Part shown: piece after piece, positions 15,327-22,582 of the stretch
How the letters are laid out: each line of letters begins with the position of its first letter
Numbering within the stretch: the stretch's first letter is position 1
DNA from: a virus
Length of the DNA: 35,107 bases
Virus record (IMG/VR): IMGVR_UViG_3300010885_051823
Span: 1 to 35,107 of that record
Strand: one strand, 5' to 3'
Notes under the pieces: model-generated
Database searches by the model: none
Seen by the model: the letters and a program-made list of their open reading frames with translations, nothing else
Told to the model about the DNA's origin: nothing
Position numbers and translations under genes: made by a program

Positions 15327-15480
15327 AGAAGATTTAGAAGAACTTCAAGATATTGACGACCAAGAAAGCTATTGGGATTGTAAATATTTTATGCAACAAT
15401 ACAATATTAGACATTTAAAAAAAAGTAAGCTACCATATTTAAAACAGGTAGCTTTTCAGAAAAAATGGCAACAAAATTAA
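15301..15480 (+). CDS. 59-residue hypothetical protein
   Basis: It starts MNAKSKETEEDLEELQDIDD and continues QESYWDCKYF, then a basic C-terminal half (HLKKSKLPYLKQ). An acidic front and basic back suggest a small binding protein, family unknown. It overlaps the 192-residue gene by 26 bp and the opposing glycoside-hydrolase-like gene by 4 bp, and its 3' part is also the terminator of that opposing gene. Confidence 0.5.
   Translation: MNAKSKETEEDLEELQDIDDQESYWDCKYFMQQYNIRHLKKSKLPYLKQVAFQKKWQQN
15417..15454 (-). terminator. terminator of the glycoside-hydrolase-like gene
   Basis: AAGCTACC pairs with GGTAGCTT (15427-15434 with 15447-15454). On the minus strand the stem is followed by AC and eight T. 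It lies just past the stop of the leftward gene and inside the opposing 59-residue ORF. Confidence 0.75.
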
Positions 15481-16955
15481 AAATTTGCTAATTTTGCTTG
15501 AGTTAAAACTGTTTGATATTTAACAGTGTTTAAATTTGCGTAATTATTAAGTAATCCCCAATTACCATATTTATCACCTAAATTAGTGCCATCAGCCGCT
15601 ATAGTGTCTGGAGTAAGCAAATTAAATTGGTTAAACAAAGATACATTATTTTGAATCAATAATTCAAATAATATTTTATAAGCTTTGCCGATTCTAGGGT
15701 CATCTTGTGCCAATCTAAAAAGTTTTAAAAGTTTAGGATCATTATGAATAGAACTGTCAGCTACTAAACTTTGACCTCCTTCATAGCACAGTAATTGCAA
15801 ATTAGGATAATTTTGTTTTAAGTATGTTTTCCATGCAACTAGTTGATTAGTTATTGTAGTTTGAATAGCAGGAATAATTTGATTAAAAATAGCATCCAGT
15901 CCTACACTATAACTAGGCTCGTTAAACCACCCTGCGTTCACAGCATTATCTAGATCTGCTCGTTGTGGGTAGTAATAAAGGTACGGAGCTATTGCCACAG
16001 CATCGGTTAAAGGTGCATATTGAATGGCTACAGGGTCTGGATTAACAATCCAAGATCCAAGTACAGCAATTACATTATTAGCCCCTAACGTATTTTTAAA
16101 AATAGTAAATACATCATTATTGCGTTGACCTAACCATTGACTACGAGAGATTCCAGCATTTTGCGCCTGTTGCGTCACCCAATAATATTGCTGAAAGTCC
16201 GGATTCCAAACTTCATTGCTATACTCAATATAAATTTTTAATTTAGTATAGTTAAAATTTGCTTTAATATAACTGGCAAATTGCTGTACATAATCATCAG
16301 TTGCTTGGTGTGGAATTTGTACCCATAAATTAGTTTGTAGACTACTAGCAATATCAACTAAAACTTCTATGGGAACTCCGCTAGGACGCAACCATGAATA
16401 ATAATTAAATTGTGTATTGTCTGACCAATTAACAACATTAGAATTATTAATTTTTTGCAAATCTAAACATCTAACAACATTAAAAGGTTGAGCAGCAGTT
16501 AAAAAATTACTATTAAATAAAGCTTCACGGGATTTTGCTACATCAATGACGCTAAATTCTCTAGGATAATTATTTGGGTCAATGCTTGAAACATCTATAA
16601 ATAATGGATTTTGAGAAGCATCAAAAGCAAAAGTAGCAACATTAGTATTTAATGTTTTATTAATTGTTACATTTTGTTGATTTCTAAAATTTACATTTCC
16701 CGATCCTTGCCATACTGCTTGTAAATTACCTGAAAAATTAGGAGGAACAAATACGCTTAACGTATATGTAGTGCCAGATGGTAAACCATTAACCCAACCA
16801 TTAGAATCAAAAGTTATGCCAGTTCCATTAGGTTGAAAATTATACCCTGGTGAACTTTTTACCAGATTATTTACCCAATTATCCGAATAATAATCTAATT
16901 GTGCTAAATTTATACCAACATTAATTTTTTTTACAGTCATTTTATAATATCTCAT
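15477..16955 (-). CDS. tail-associated glycoside hydrolase-like protein (putative depolymerase)
   Basis: 492 residues (ATG at 16955; a second ATG at 16940 would give 487). An N-terminal β-domain (about 40-125; FQPNGTGITFD, YTLSVFVPPNF) is followed by a TIM-barrel-like region. LKIYIEYSNEVWN places an Asn-Glu pair (E248) like the acid/base of clan GH-A enzymes; LLCYEGGQSL (E392) fits the nucleophile on a later strand. No signal peptide, as expected for a virion enzyme. Lying next to a jelly-roll protein and behind its own terminators, it is likely a tail fibre or spike that degrades host sheath polysaccharide. The enzyme class is inferred from motifs; the substrate is unknown. Confidence 0.65.
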   Translation of the reverse strand: MRYYKMTVKKINVGINLAQLDYYSDNWVNNLVKSSPGYNFQPNGTGITFDSNGWVNGLPSGTTYTLSVFVPPNFSGNLQAVWQGSGNVNFRNQQNVTINKTLNTNVATFAFDASQNPLFIDVSSIDPNNYPREFSVIDVAKSREALFNSNFLTAAQPFNVVRCLDLQKINNSNVVNWSDNTQFNYYSWLRPSGVPIEVLVDIASSLQTNLWVQIPHQATDDYVQQFASYIKANFNYTKLKIYIEYSNEVWNPDFQQYYWVTQQAQNAGISRSQWLGQRNNDVFTIFKNTLGANNVIAVLGSWIVNPDPVAIQYAPLTDAVAIAPYLYYYPQRADLDNAVNAGWFNEPSYSVGLDAIFNQIIPAIQTTITNQLVAWKTYLKQNYPNLQLLCYEGGQSLVADSSIHNDPKLLKLFRLAQDDPRIGKAYKILFELLIQNNVSLFNQFNLLTPDTIAADGTNLGDKYGNWGLLNNYANLNTVKYQTVLTQAKLANF

Positions 16956-16956
16956 T

Positions 16957-16994
16957 AAAAAAAATAAAGTACCTAAGATTAATCTTAGGTACTT
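16957..16994 (-). terminator. strong terminator between the two tail-region genes
   Basis: Perfect 28-bp palindrome AAGTACCTAAGATT/AATCTTAGGTACTT (16967-16994); on the minus strand followed by TA and eight T. It lies 9 bp past the stop of the 200-residue gene and just before the start of the next gene, so partial read-through may set the ratio of the two products. Confidence 0.85.
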
Positions 16995-17003
16995 AAAATA
17001 CGA

Positions 17004-17606
17004 TTAGATTGTAGTGATTGTGATTGTTACACCACCATCAATTTGTCCGTAAGCTAATTGATTAGAAGAGTCTGTAGCGCCGTAATTTGCATTATCTACA
17101 AATATTTGGAAAAAACTGCCGTTTAAATCCATTCCTTTGTAAATCCCTAAATCTGTGGAATATTTGCCTGTTGTAGCTGATGCCAAAGGTGCGGGAGATT
17201 TGAATTTATAGTAAGCAGCCGCATTTTGATTGACTGAAGGTTGATAAGTTCCAGAAACAATAGGAGCGGTAGGCGGTAAAGGCGCTGGTGCGGTTGAGTC
17301 AAAAACTAAATTAACATTGGCAATACTACCTGAACCACCACAACCAGAAAGCAATTCAACAGCTTCTATTTGATCGCCGCCTAAATATTTAGGATGTTTT
17401 TGAATTGGTCCTGCTGTATTTGCTAAAAGGACAATAAGGTCGTTAGTCCAAGTAAAAGTAACACCTGATAAACTGACAGTAACATTTTCCACTTTTCCTA
17501 CTAATCCATCAATAGGAATAAAAACAGGGTAAGGAGAAGTGAAACTGGACTTGGTGTATTTAGGAACGACAATCGGAGCATTATTCGTAAAAGTATAAGT
17601 AGCCAT
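17004..17606 (-). CDS. P-domain-like β-jelly-roll tail protein
   Basis: 200 residues. VTVSLSGVTFTWTNDLIVLLANTAG with NVNLVFDSTAPAPLPP and later LGIYKGMDLNGSFFQIFVDN follows the proprotein-convertase P-domain-like pattern (VTVxLxGLxHTxxxDLxILLxxP ... LxxFxGxxxNGxWxLxVxD). These β-sandwiches occur in adhesins, secreted proteins and phage appendages. No catalytic residues. It lies just upstream of the glycoside-hydrolase-like gene, separated by a terminator, so a receptor-binding or fibre-decorating role is plausible. Confidence 0.65.
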   Translation of the reverse strand: MATYTFTNNAPIVVPKYTKSSFTSPYPVFIPIDGLVGKVENVTVSLSGVTFTWTNDLIVLLANTAGPIQKHPKYLGGDQIEAVELLSGCGGSGSIANVNLVFDSTAPAPLPPTAPIVSGTYQPSVNQNAAAYYKFKSPAPLASATTGKYSTDLGIYKGMDLNGSFFQIFVDNANYGATDSSNQLAYGQIDGGVTITITTI

Positions 17607-17711
17607 AGTTATTTCTTTTTACATTTTCAAATTTATTATATAGGCATTTTTGAAGTCAATTTTTCATATTGCTGTTGTCACATTTGTTAAAATCAATAAA
17701 CAAAGTTTGGT

Positions 17712-17717
17712 AAGGAG
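17712..17717 (+). promoter_or_regulatory. Shine-Dalgarno of the DHH gene
   Basis: AAGGAG, 7 nt before the ATG at 17725; one of the clearest ribosome sites in the window and decisive for that start. Confidence 0.8.
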
Positions 17718-17724
17718 AACTTAA

Positions 17725-18537
17725 ATGCCCACATATATTTTGTATCACGCTAATTGTTTAGATGGGTTTGGCGCTGCTTATGCTGCTTGGAAAAGGTTTG
17801 GGAATAGCGCTCAATATATTCCCGTACAATATCAACAAGACCCCCCAGAGATGGAATTAAACTCTGAAATTTACATTGTTGATTTTTCATACCCATTGGA
17901 AACATTACAAAACCTTCAATCTCTTCACAAAAAAGTTTGTGTATTAGACCATCACGTCACAGCTAAAGAAGCATTACTATCTTACAAAGATTCAATATTT
18001 GACCTTAATAAATCTGGTGCGGTCATTACATGGGAATATTTTCATCCAGATATGCAAGTTCCTTGGCTTTTACAAGCTGTTCAAGATAGAGACCTTTGGC
18101 AGTTTAAATTTGAAGATACCAAAGCCATTACTGCTGCTTTGTGGGTCGGTAACAAAACTTTTAAATTTTGGGATGATTTGATAGGTTGGGATGATCCTGA
18201 TCAACAATTTAAAAATGTTCAAAATTTAATTCAAGTTGGTAATTATTTGTTAAAACAGCAAGACCAAATAGTTGAACATCAAGCCAAAAATAGCTATAAA
18301 AAAACTCTACCTAATAGACGTACATTGTGGGTTACTAATACCGCAAACTTTCCTAGTGAAACTTGTCAAGCCATTATGACGTTACGTGAGGTTAATATTG
18401 CTGCTACTTGGTATGAAACCTCTGAAGGGATAATCTATTCGTTTAGAAGCAAAAATGATGAAGATGCAGGAGAATTAGCCAAAGAATTAGGAGGTGGCGG
18501 TCATCGTCATGCAAGCGGGGCAATGATTAAAAATTAA
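17725..18537 (+). CDS. DHH/DHHA1 phosphoesterase (NrnA/RecJ-like)
   Basis: 270 residues. DHH motifs in order: HANCLDGFGAAYAAW (8-22), IYIVDFSYP, VLDHH (76-80), QDRDLWQF; then the C-terminal DHHA1 signature GGGGHRHASGA (255-265). These Mn-dependent enzymes cleave short oligonucleotides, single-stranded DNA or cyclic dinucleotides. In a phage, recycling of nanoRNA/DNA to mononucleotides is the likeliest job, which fits the dNTP genes to the right. Length and motifs are complete. It converges on the exonuclease gene with stops overlapping by 4 nt. Confidence 0.88.
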   Translation: MPTYILYHANCLDGFGAAYAAWKRFGNSAQYIPVQYQQDPPEMELNSEIYIVDFSYPLETLQNLQSLHKKVCVLDHHVTAKEALLSYKDSIFDLNKSGAVITWEYFHPDMQVPWLLQAVQDRDLWQFKFEDTKAITAALWVGNKTFKFWDDLIGWDDPDQQFKNVQNLIQVGNYLLKQQDQIVEHQAKNSYKKTLPNRRTLWVTNTANFPSETCQAIMTLREVNIAATWYETSEGIIYSFRSKNDEDAGELAKELGGGGHRHASGAMIKN

Positions 18538-19193
18538 AGCCGTCTTGAAAGACGGGGTTTTGACCCATTTTCCTGATAATTACCTAAATTTTGATATTCA
18601 CTCAATCTAGACAACCATGTCTCCCATAGATTCCACTTTTCCTCTTGGTTAAAGTGGAATAATTGCACAGTGTGAGGACAAACAACAGCAATCAAACCAG
18701 AATTAATTTCTACATGGTGCATCTCCTGATAAGCCTGTTGATATGCGGCTATTTGAAGAAATTCATCTTGCATCCAGTTTGATTGTTTTTCCTTTTCAGA
18801 AGTTTTAATGTCAATCAAAGTTAGTTCATTTTCATAGTTTGCCAATAAATCCAATTTGCCAGCATAACCAAAACTACGACTGTATACTACTTTTTCTGAA
18901 CATATAACTTTGCTAATTAATTTTAAAAAAGATTGAGTATTGCGCCAAAAATCTTTAAACTCTTCTGGACAGACCATATTCCAGCCATATAACTCAGCTT
19001 CTATTAAAGAATGAATAGTTGATCCTCTTTTAATTGAATTTTGTTTAATAATTTTAGCTTGTTCTTCTCCTATTTCTTGTTCCCACTTTTTAAAATGTTC
19101 AATTTTTTCAGGAGCCAAAGTTTTTCTTAAAATTGATGTAACACTTGGAAATTCCCCATCTGGTGTCGAATATAGACCAAATTTTGCTGCCAT
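18534..19193 (-). CDS. PD-(D/E)XK exonuclease (RecB/Cas4/MGME1-like)
   Basis: 219 residues. FPSVTSILRKTL and RGSTIHSLIEAEL at the front, then the core GYAGKLDLLANYENELTLID followed by IKTS (metal-binding Asp, Asp-x-Lys), and QIAAYQQAYQE, the QxxxY motif of RecB-type nucleases. It probably processes DNA ends during replication or recombination. The last ten residues (GSKPRLSRRL) are encoded by the repeat hairpin at 18537-18580, so the natural C-terminus was probably altered by that insertion; the catalytic core is intact. Confidence 0.85.
   Translation of the reverse strand: MAAKFGLYSTPDGEFPSVTSILRKTLAPEKIEHFKKWEQEIGEEQAKIIKQNSIKRGSTIHSLIEAELYGWNMVCPEEFKDFWRNTQSFLKLISKVICSEKVVYSRSFGYAGKLDLLANYENELTLIDIKTSEKEKQSNWMQDEFLQIAAYQQAYQEMHHVEINSGLIAVVCPHTVQLFHFNQEEKWNLWETWLSRLSEYQNLGNYQENGSKPRLSRRL
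18537..18580. repeat. orphan copy of the IS left-end hairpin; also convergent terminator
   Basis: CCGTCT-TGAA-AGACGG (18540-18555), then GGGGTTTT, GACCCA and a TGATAA end. It matches 3737-3780 closely, including the loop, and the closing stem pair has changed C-G to T-A on both sides. It lies exactly between the convergent DHH and exonuclease genes, with no tnpB nearby, and could terminate transcription from both sides. Confidence 0.7.
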
Positions 19194-19227
19194 GGATTAA
19201 AACCTGCTCGTATCAATTAATGCTGCT

Positions 19228-19237
19228 AGTATATAAT
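19228..19237 (+). promoter_or_regulatory. possible promoter of the TIGR03792-like gene
   Basis: A consensus -10 TATAAT (19232-19237) about 40 bp before the ATG at 19278. No good -35 box is seen at the expected spacing, so the call is tentative. Confidence 0.35.
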
Positions 19238-19277
19238 GTAAAAAGGTAAGTATAAATGTAGGTATAGGATTAATTTT

Positions 19278-19865
19278 ATGTATTTCGTTGAAGAATTTAC
19301 TCATTTAGTGCAACAAGAAGGATTAGAGTTATTCAAATATTTAGAAGAAACCCTTTGGACACCTTGGTTATTGCAACAACCGGGCATTGTAAACAAGGAA
19401 ATGTGGATTCAAACTGATGATTCTAATCCATGTATAGTCAAAAACATTATTACTTGGTATAGTTCTGATTCTTTAACAAATATTAATCAAGCAGAAGTAG
19501 AGCAAGTTAAACAAACAGTAGAAGAAACCATGGCATCCGCAGGGTTTATTTTTCAATATATTAATTCTGCTACTTGGTATTCTCAAACTATTATTGATCA
19601 AGGTGTTTTAGATAATGACAATGACCAAGATGATAATGATGACATTACAGGAGATCCAAGCGGTTTAAATCCAGATGGTTCAGTTATTCCCGATGATGAT
19701 TCTGATATTCAAGTTATAAACAACATGGATATGAAAGATATGAACATGGAAGACATGAAAGACATGCTTAAAGAAATGGGTATGTCAGATGATGATATGG
19801 CAAATATGTCAGAAGATGAAATGTGCAGTATGGTAGAAAAAATGAAAGAAATTCTTAAAAAATAA
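19278..19865 (+). CDS. TIGR03792-like protein with acidic linker and Asp/Met-rich tail
   Basis: 195 residues. Residues 1-90 follow the cyanobacterial TIGR03792 pattern (dimeric αβ-barrel type): VEEFTHLVQQEGLELFKYLE, ETLWTPWLLQQPGIVNKEMWI, IITWYSSDSL, then a helix. A linker of Asp/Asn (about 112-145; DNDNDQDDNDD) leads to a tail with about 12 Met and many Asp/Glu (MDMKDMNMEDMKDMLKEMGM), a possible metal-binding or disordered region. Flanked by a -10 box upstream and a terminator downstream, it is a single-gene unit. Family members have no clear function. Confidence 0.65.
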   Translation: MYFVEEFTHLVQQEGLELFKYLEETLWTPWLLQQPGIVNKEMWIQTDDSNPCIVKNIITWYSSDSLTNINQAEVEQVKQTVEETMASAGFIFQYINSATWYSQTIIDQGVLDNDNDQDDNDDITGDPSGLNPDGSVIPDDDSDIQVINNMDMKDMNMEDMKDMLKEMGMSDDDMANMSEDEMCSMVEKMKEILKK

Positions 19866-19884
19866 GTAAAAATATTAATTAAAA

Positions 19885-19918
19885 AAAACGCTCAATCCTT
19901 ATGGAAATTGAGCGTTTT
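19885..19918. terminator. bidirectional terminator between convergent genes
   Basis: AAAACGCTCAAT (19885-19896) pairs with ATTGAGCGTTTT (19907-19918), a perfect 12-bp stem with a 10-nt loop, A-rich on the left and T-rich on the right. It serves the rightward TIGR03792-like gene and the leftward 88-residue gene. Confidence 0.88.
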
Positions 19919-19935
19919 AAGGAGAACAATTGTTA

Positions 19936-20202
19936 TTAATCCCATTTTACAGCAGTGGATTCTTTAATTGTTGGTTTAGCCGTTTCAGTTGGCAATAAAG
20001 CAACAAATTTATCTATTAAAACCACAAATTCATCAAATTCAGCTTTAAGTTTAGGATTACCAATTAAAAGAACATCTAATTCTGGTTTAAGATTGTCTAA
20101 ATAAGTACCAAGAGCTTTAATTTTGGGCATTTCAACAACAATAAAATTTTCTGCTGCTTTAATTTCTTGTTGGACTACATCGAGTATGTTTTGAAGTGAC
20201 AT
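19936..20202 (-). CDS. hypothetical helical protein
   Basis: 88 residues, helical and acidic (ILDVVQQEIKAAENFIVVEM; EFDEFVVLIDKFVALLP), ending STAVKWD. No membrane segment or known motif. It stands alone before a bidirectional terminator; it could be a small virion or scaffold protein, but nothing specific supports this. Confidence 0.55.
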   Translation of the reverse strand: MSLQNILDVVQQEIKAAENFIVVEMPKIKALGTYLDNLKPELDVLLIGNPKLKAEFDEFVVLIDKFVALLPTETAKPTIKESTAVKWD

Positions 20203-20272
20203 AATAAATTTGCTATAGTAATTGACAAATTTATTTTACACCATCATGACAACAACAACTGTTCAAGATTTT

Positions 20273-21010
20273 TTAAAAACTTAACGAAGATTTACCCCAA
20301 TATTTTTCTCGATACCATTGGGCTAATTCTGGAACCCATTGATAAAATTCTTTGTAAATATACTCGCAAAGAGTTTGAATTTCAACTTGAGCATCCTTAG
20401 CTACTCTCATGTTAAAGAAATGAAGTAATGAGCGAATGTTACAAGTAAAAGTATAATTTTGCCTGATATTTTGCGTTAAGTAATGCCGTGCTTGTTCAGG
20501 AGGCATTCCTGCAAATATATTGTCAGCATATCTGATCGCTGATTGCTTGCTAAACCACTTGTCATTCTCTCTAGCATCTTCTGTATACTCAAAATGATTG
20601 CCTTCACGGTCATGGTATTTCCCCACAGGTCTGAAATAAAATATTGATTCTATGTCTGTTTTTTCATCTAGGCATGTAATAATTCTGTTACCTGTATAGC
20701 GCTGTGATTGTACATCAAAGGTAGCTATACGATGTGTCCTGTGCTGCATTACAACATCGTGAGGAAAACCGCCTACCGCTATAGTGATATGAGCGTGTTC
20801 TAATGGACCTGCATGAGGTCTAGCTGAGTGTAAAAGTTGTTTGTCTATCAATCGCAATGCTTTTTCTTCATCAGGCCATAACCCGTTATCCCACTCATCT
20901 CCTATAAAGCCTTCTGAGTAATCTCCGTGGGCAGGAGTCCAAGTTGTTGAATATGGGTTAGGTGTTGCAGCTATAGTTTTAACTTTAAAGTATGGGTCAT
21001 TAATAATCAT
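20273..21010 (-). CDS. thyX: flavin-dependent thymidylate synthase
   Basis: 245 residues from ATG 21010 (an upstream TTG at 21013 adds one residue). The ThyX signature is read in QHRTHRIATFDVQSQRYTG: the usual RHR-x7-S appears as THR-x7-S, a variant with Thr for the first Arg. FTCNIRSLLHFFNMRVAKDAQVEIQ near the C-terminus is the FAD/dUMP-binding helix of ThyX. It makes dTMP from dUMP using methylene-THF, NAD(P)H and FAD. It lies 6-10 bp after the dNMP kinase gene in one operon with dUTPase, so dUMP supply and use are neighbours. Confidence 0.92.
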   Translation of the reverse strand: MIINDPYFKVKTIAATPNPYSTTWTPAHGDYSEGFIGDEWDNGLWPDEEKALRLIDKQLLHSARPHAGPLEHAHITIAVGGFPHDVVMQHRTHRIATFDVQSQRYTGNRIITCLDEKTDIESIFYFRPVGKYHDREGNHFEYTEDARENDKWFSKQSAIRYADNIFAGMPPEQARHYLTQNIRQNYTFTCNIRSLLHFFNMRVAKDAQVEIQTLCEYIYKEFYQWVPELAQWYREKYWGKSSLSF

Positions 21011-21019
21011 CAATTGTAC

Positions 21020-21607
21020 CTATATGAAAAAATCTTGAGCTATTTGTAATCCTTGGTGTAAAAAAGAATCTAAATTATTATTAATCAAAAAAGGGTAAAC
21101 TTTTACACCCAATTCAGCTAAAGTATCGTAATCAACATAATTTCTAGAATCGCCTTCAAAAGTATATTCACTTCTTATTAAAGGCAAAACTTTAACATTA
21201 TCACAACCAAATTTTTTAATTAAAGGCATTATTTCTTCAATAAAACCACCATCACTAATTACAAAAAATTTTAAATTATTATCTATCCAACGATTCTGTT
21301 TAAAAATTTCTTCTACAAGGCGTTCTCCAAAAAATTCAAAACCATGTATAGGTTTAATGTATTTTTCAGATAGATTGATGTAAGCTTGCCTAGGGGTTAA
21401 TCCAAAAAATGAAGGATTTGGAATATCTTTAGAATCTTCAAACAAGTTTGATTCTCCTAATATGTCATAAAGTTTGTGTGTCATATTTTTTAAAAATGTT
21501 GCAAACTTTAAATGAGCAGTATTTGGTAAATTATCTACAATCCAATTAGCTAGGGTATCTTTACCTGATCTAGACGGTGCGTTTAAAATTAATACTTTAA
21601 TTGTCAT
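21020..21607 (-). CDS. deoxynucleoside monophosphate kinase (P-loop)
   Basis: 195 residues. The P-loop is APSRSGKDTLA (10-20), near the N-terminus as in phage dNMP kinases; a lid/substrate segment (LTPRQAYINLSEKYIKP) and FFVISDGGFIEEI follow. Such kinases raise dNMPs (including dTMP) to dNDPs. It lies between ThyX and dUTPase, so it would phosphorylate the dTMP made by its neighbour. A different nucleotide kinase cannot be excluded. Confidence 0.75.
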   Translation of the reverse strand: MTIKVLILNAPSRSGKDTLANWIVDNLPNTAHLKFATFLKNMTHKLYDILGESNLFEDSKDIPNPSFFGLTPRQAYINLSEKYIKPIHGFEFFGERLVEEIFKQNRWIDNNLKFFVISDGGFIEEIMPLIKKFGCDNVKVLPLIRSEYTFEGDSRNYVDYDTLAELGVKVYPFLINNNLDSFLHQGLQIAQDFFI

Positions 21608-21631
21608 TTTGTTAATATACTAATAGGGTGT

Positions 21632-21764
21632 ATGTTATCTATTACATACTTTGGGCAGACTGAAGGAGAAACACGTCAAGTCTCCACTTACTATCAAAAC
21701 TGGTTTTTGTGTTTTCCCAGTTTTAATTTAATAAATGTTATCCCTTAAAGGGGGCAATAGATAG
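21632..21764. other. densely structured intergenic region (candidate RNA; 38-codon ORF on +)
   Basis: The 188-bp space between dUTPase and the kinase holds several helices: TATCTATT (21636-21643) with AATAGATA (21756-21763) closing a domain that contains GGAGA/TCTCC (21665-21669 with 21681-21685), AAAACTGG/CCAGTTTT (21696-21703 with 21717-21724) and CCCT/AGGG (21742-21745 with 21749-21752). A competing pair AGACT/AGTCT (21657-21661 with 21679-21683) excludes the second helix. A + strand ORF (21632-21748, 38 codons) also reads through. No known riboswitch is recognised. Confidence 0.3.
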
Positions 21765-21795
21765 GAAGAATTGAAGATAGGCACTTGCTTACGGT

Positions 21796-22284
21796 TTATT
21801 GACTGTAAGTTTTTGTGTCAGTAGACCCAAATCCTCCTCGTTGAACTGTGCGGGGGTCTTCTTCTATTTGGTTCAAAACACTAGGTATGTTAGGCGTTAT
21901 TACCAATTGAGATACTGCTTTATCTGCTTTTAACAAGATAGGTTTATGTAAACTATAAAGTGTTAAAAATAGCTCTCCAGTATATAGCGGATCAATGACC
22001 CCTATTGAATTGGCTAATTGTACACCTTTTTTAACAACTGAACTTCGAGGATAGATGGTAAACCAATAATCTAATTTATCAGGAGCTAAAACAATACCTG
22101 TTTTTTGTAACGGAAATTTATACTCATTTTTTTCGTCATCAAATGGGATTTGTGAAAAAGGTAATATTAGCGTGTCTTCCGTTAAATAAATGTCCCAACC
22201 TACATCTGATGGGTTATGTTTAACTAACTGTTTGGGTGGGCAATGTGGAAGTTTAAGATAGTTTAGAGTGTATGGAGTTTGCAT
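21796..22284 (-). CDS. dut: dUTP diphosphatase (trimeric dUTPase)
   Basis: 162 residues with all five dUTPase motifs: SDVGWDI (26-32), YPRSSVVKKGV (78-88), NSIGVIDPLYTGEL (92-104), KAVSQLVI (122-129) and QRGGFGST (148-155), the mobile C-terminal arm that closes the trimer active site. It hydrolyses dUTP to dUMP, which keeps uracil out of DNA and feeds the neighbouring ThyX. Confidence 0.93.
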   Translation of the reverse strand: MQTPYTLNYLKLPHCPPKQLVKHNPSDVGWDIYLTEDTLILPFSQIPFDDEKNEYKFPLQKTGIVLAPDKLDYWFTIYPRSSVVKKGVQLANSIGVIDPLYTGELFLTLYSLHKPILLKADKAVSQLVITPNIPSVLNQIEEDPRTVQRGGFGSTDTKTYSQ

Positions 22285-22310
22285 ATTGTATCAAAAAATT
22301 TAGAACCTAT

Positions 22311-22384
22311 ATCCCCGAGTAGGATTTGAACCTACGATCCTTAAATTACAAACTTTAATGCTCTACCAACTGAGTTACCGAGGA
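22311..22384 (-). tRNA. tRNA-Thr(UGU)-like, with an apparent 8-nt anticodon loop
   Basis: 74-nt cloverleaf: acceptor TCCTCGG with TCGGGGA (two G-T pairs), D arm ACTC-AGTTGGTA-GAGC with one A-C mismatch, anticodon stem TTAAA/TTTAA, T arm GTAGG-TTCAAAT-CCTAC, discriminator T; CCA is not encoded. The perfect 5-bp anticodon stem leaves the loop GTTTGTAA, 8 nt, with UGU as the only reading that keeps T33 and a purine at 37. A 7-nt loop is possible only with a mismatched stem. It lies upstream of dUTPase on the same strand. Confidence 0.85.
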
Positions 22385-22428
22385 TTAGTATTCTTTGTTT
22401 ATTATATGGTAAATGCACCAAAGAAAAT

Positions 22429-22560
22429 TTAAAAAATTGTCAATTGACTGAGATTTTTATTTGATTTCTGACTAGTTAATTTTTTCTTTTCTTCCTGTTT
22501 AACTATCTTAATATGATCTTTAAAAACTATAGGCTTAACTTCATACCAATTAGGCAACAT
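22429..22560 (-). CDS. 43-residue ORF ending in a clamp-binding motif (gene remnant or small gene)
   Basis: Starts MLPNWYEVKPIVFKDHIKIV, then a Lys/Glu helix, and ends NLSQLTIF, a C-terminal QLxxF clamp-binding type motif. The frame is open only ten codons further upstream, where it enters the end of tnpB element 2, so it may be the 3' remainder of an interrupted gene. Family unknown. Confidence 0.45.
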   Translation of the reverse strand: MLPNWYEVKPIVFKDHIKIVKQEEKKKLTSQKSNKNLSQLTIF

Positions 22561-22582
22561 TGCTTTAGCTTTATGAACTACA

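Noticed and set aside
20245-20283. 11-codon + ORF (MTTTTVQDFLKT) before thyX
   Set aside because: Too short to support, overlaps the thyX 3' end, no ribosome site.
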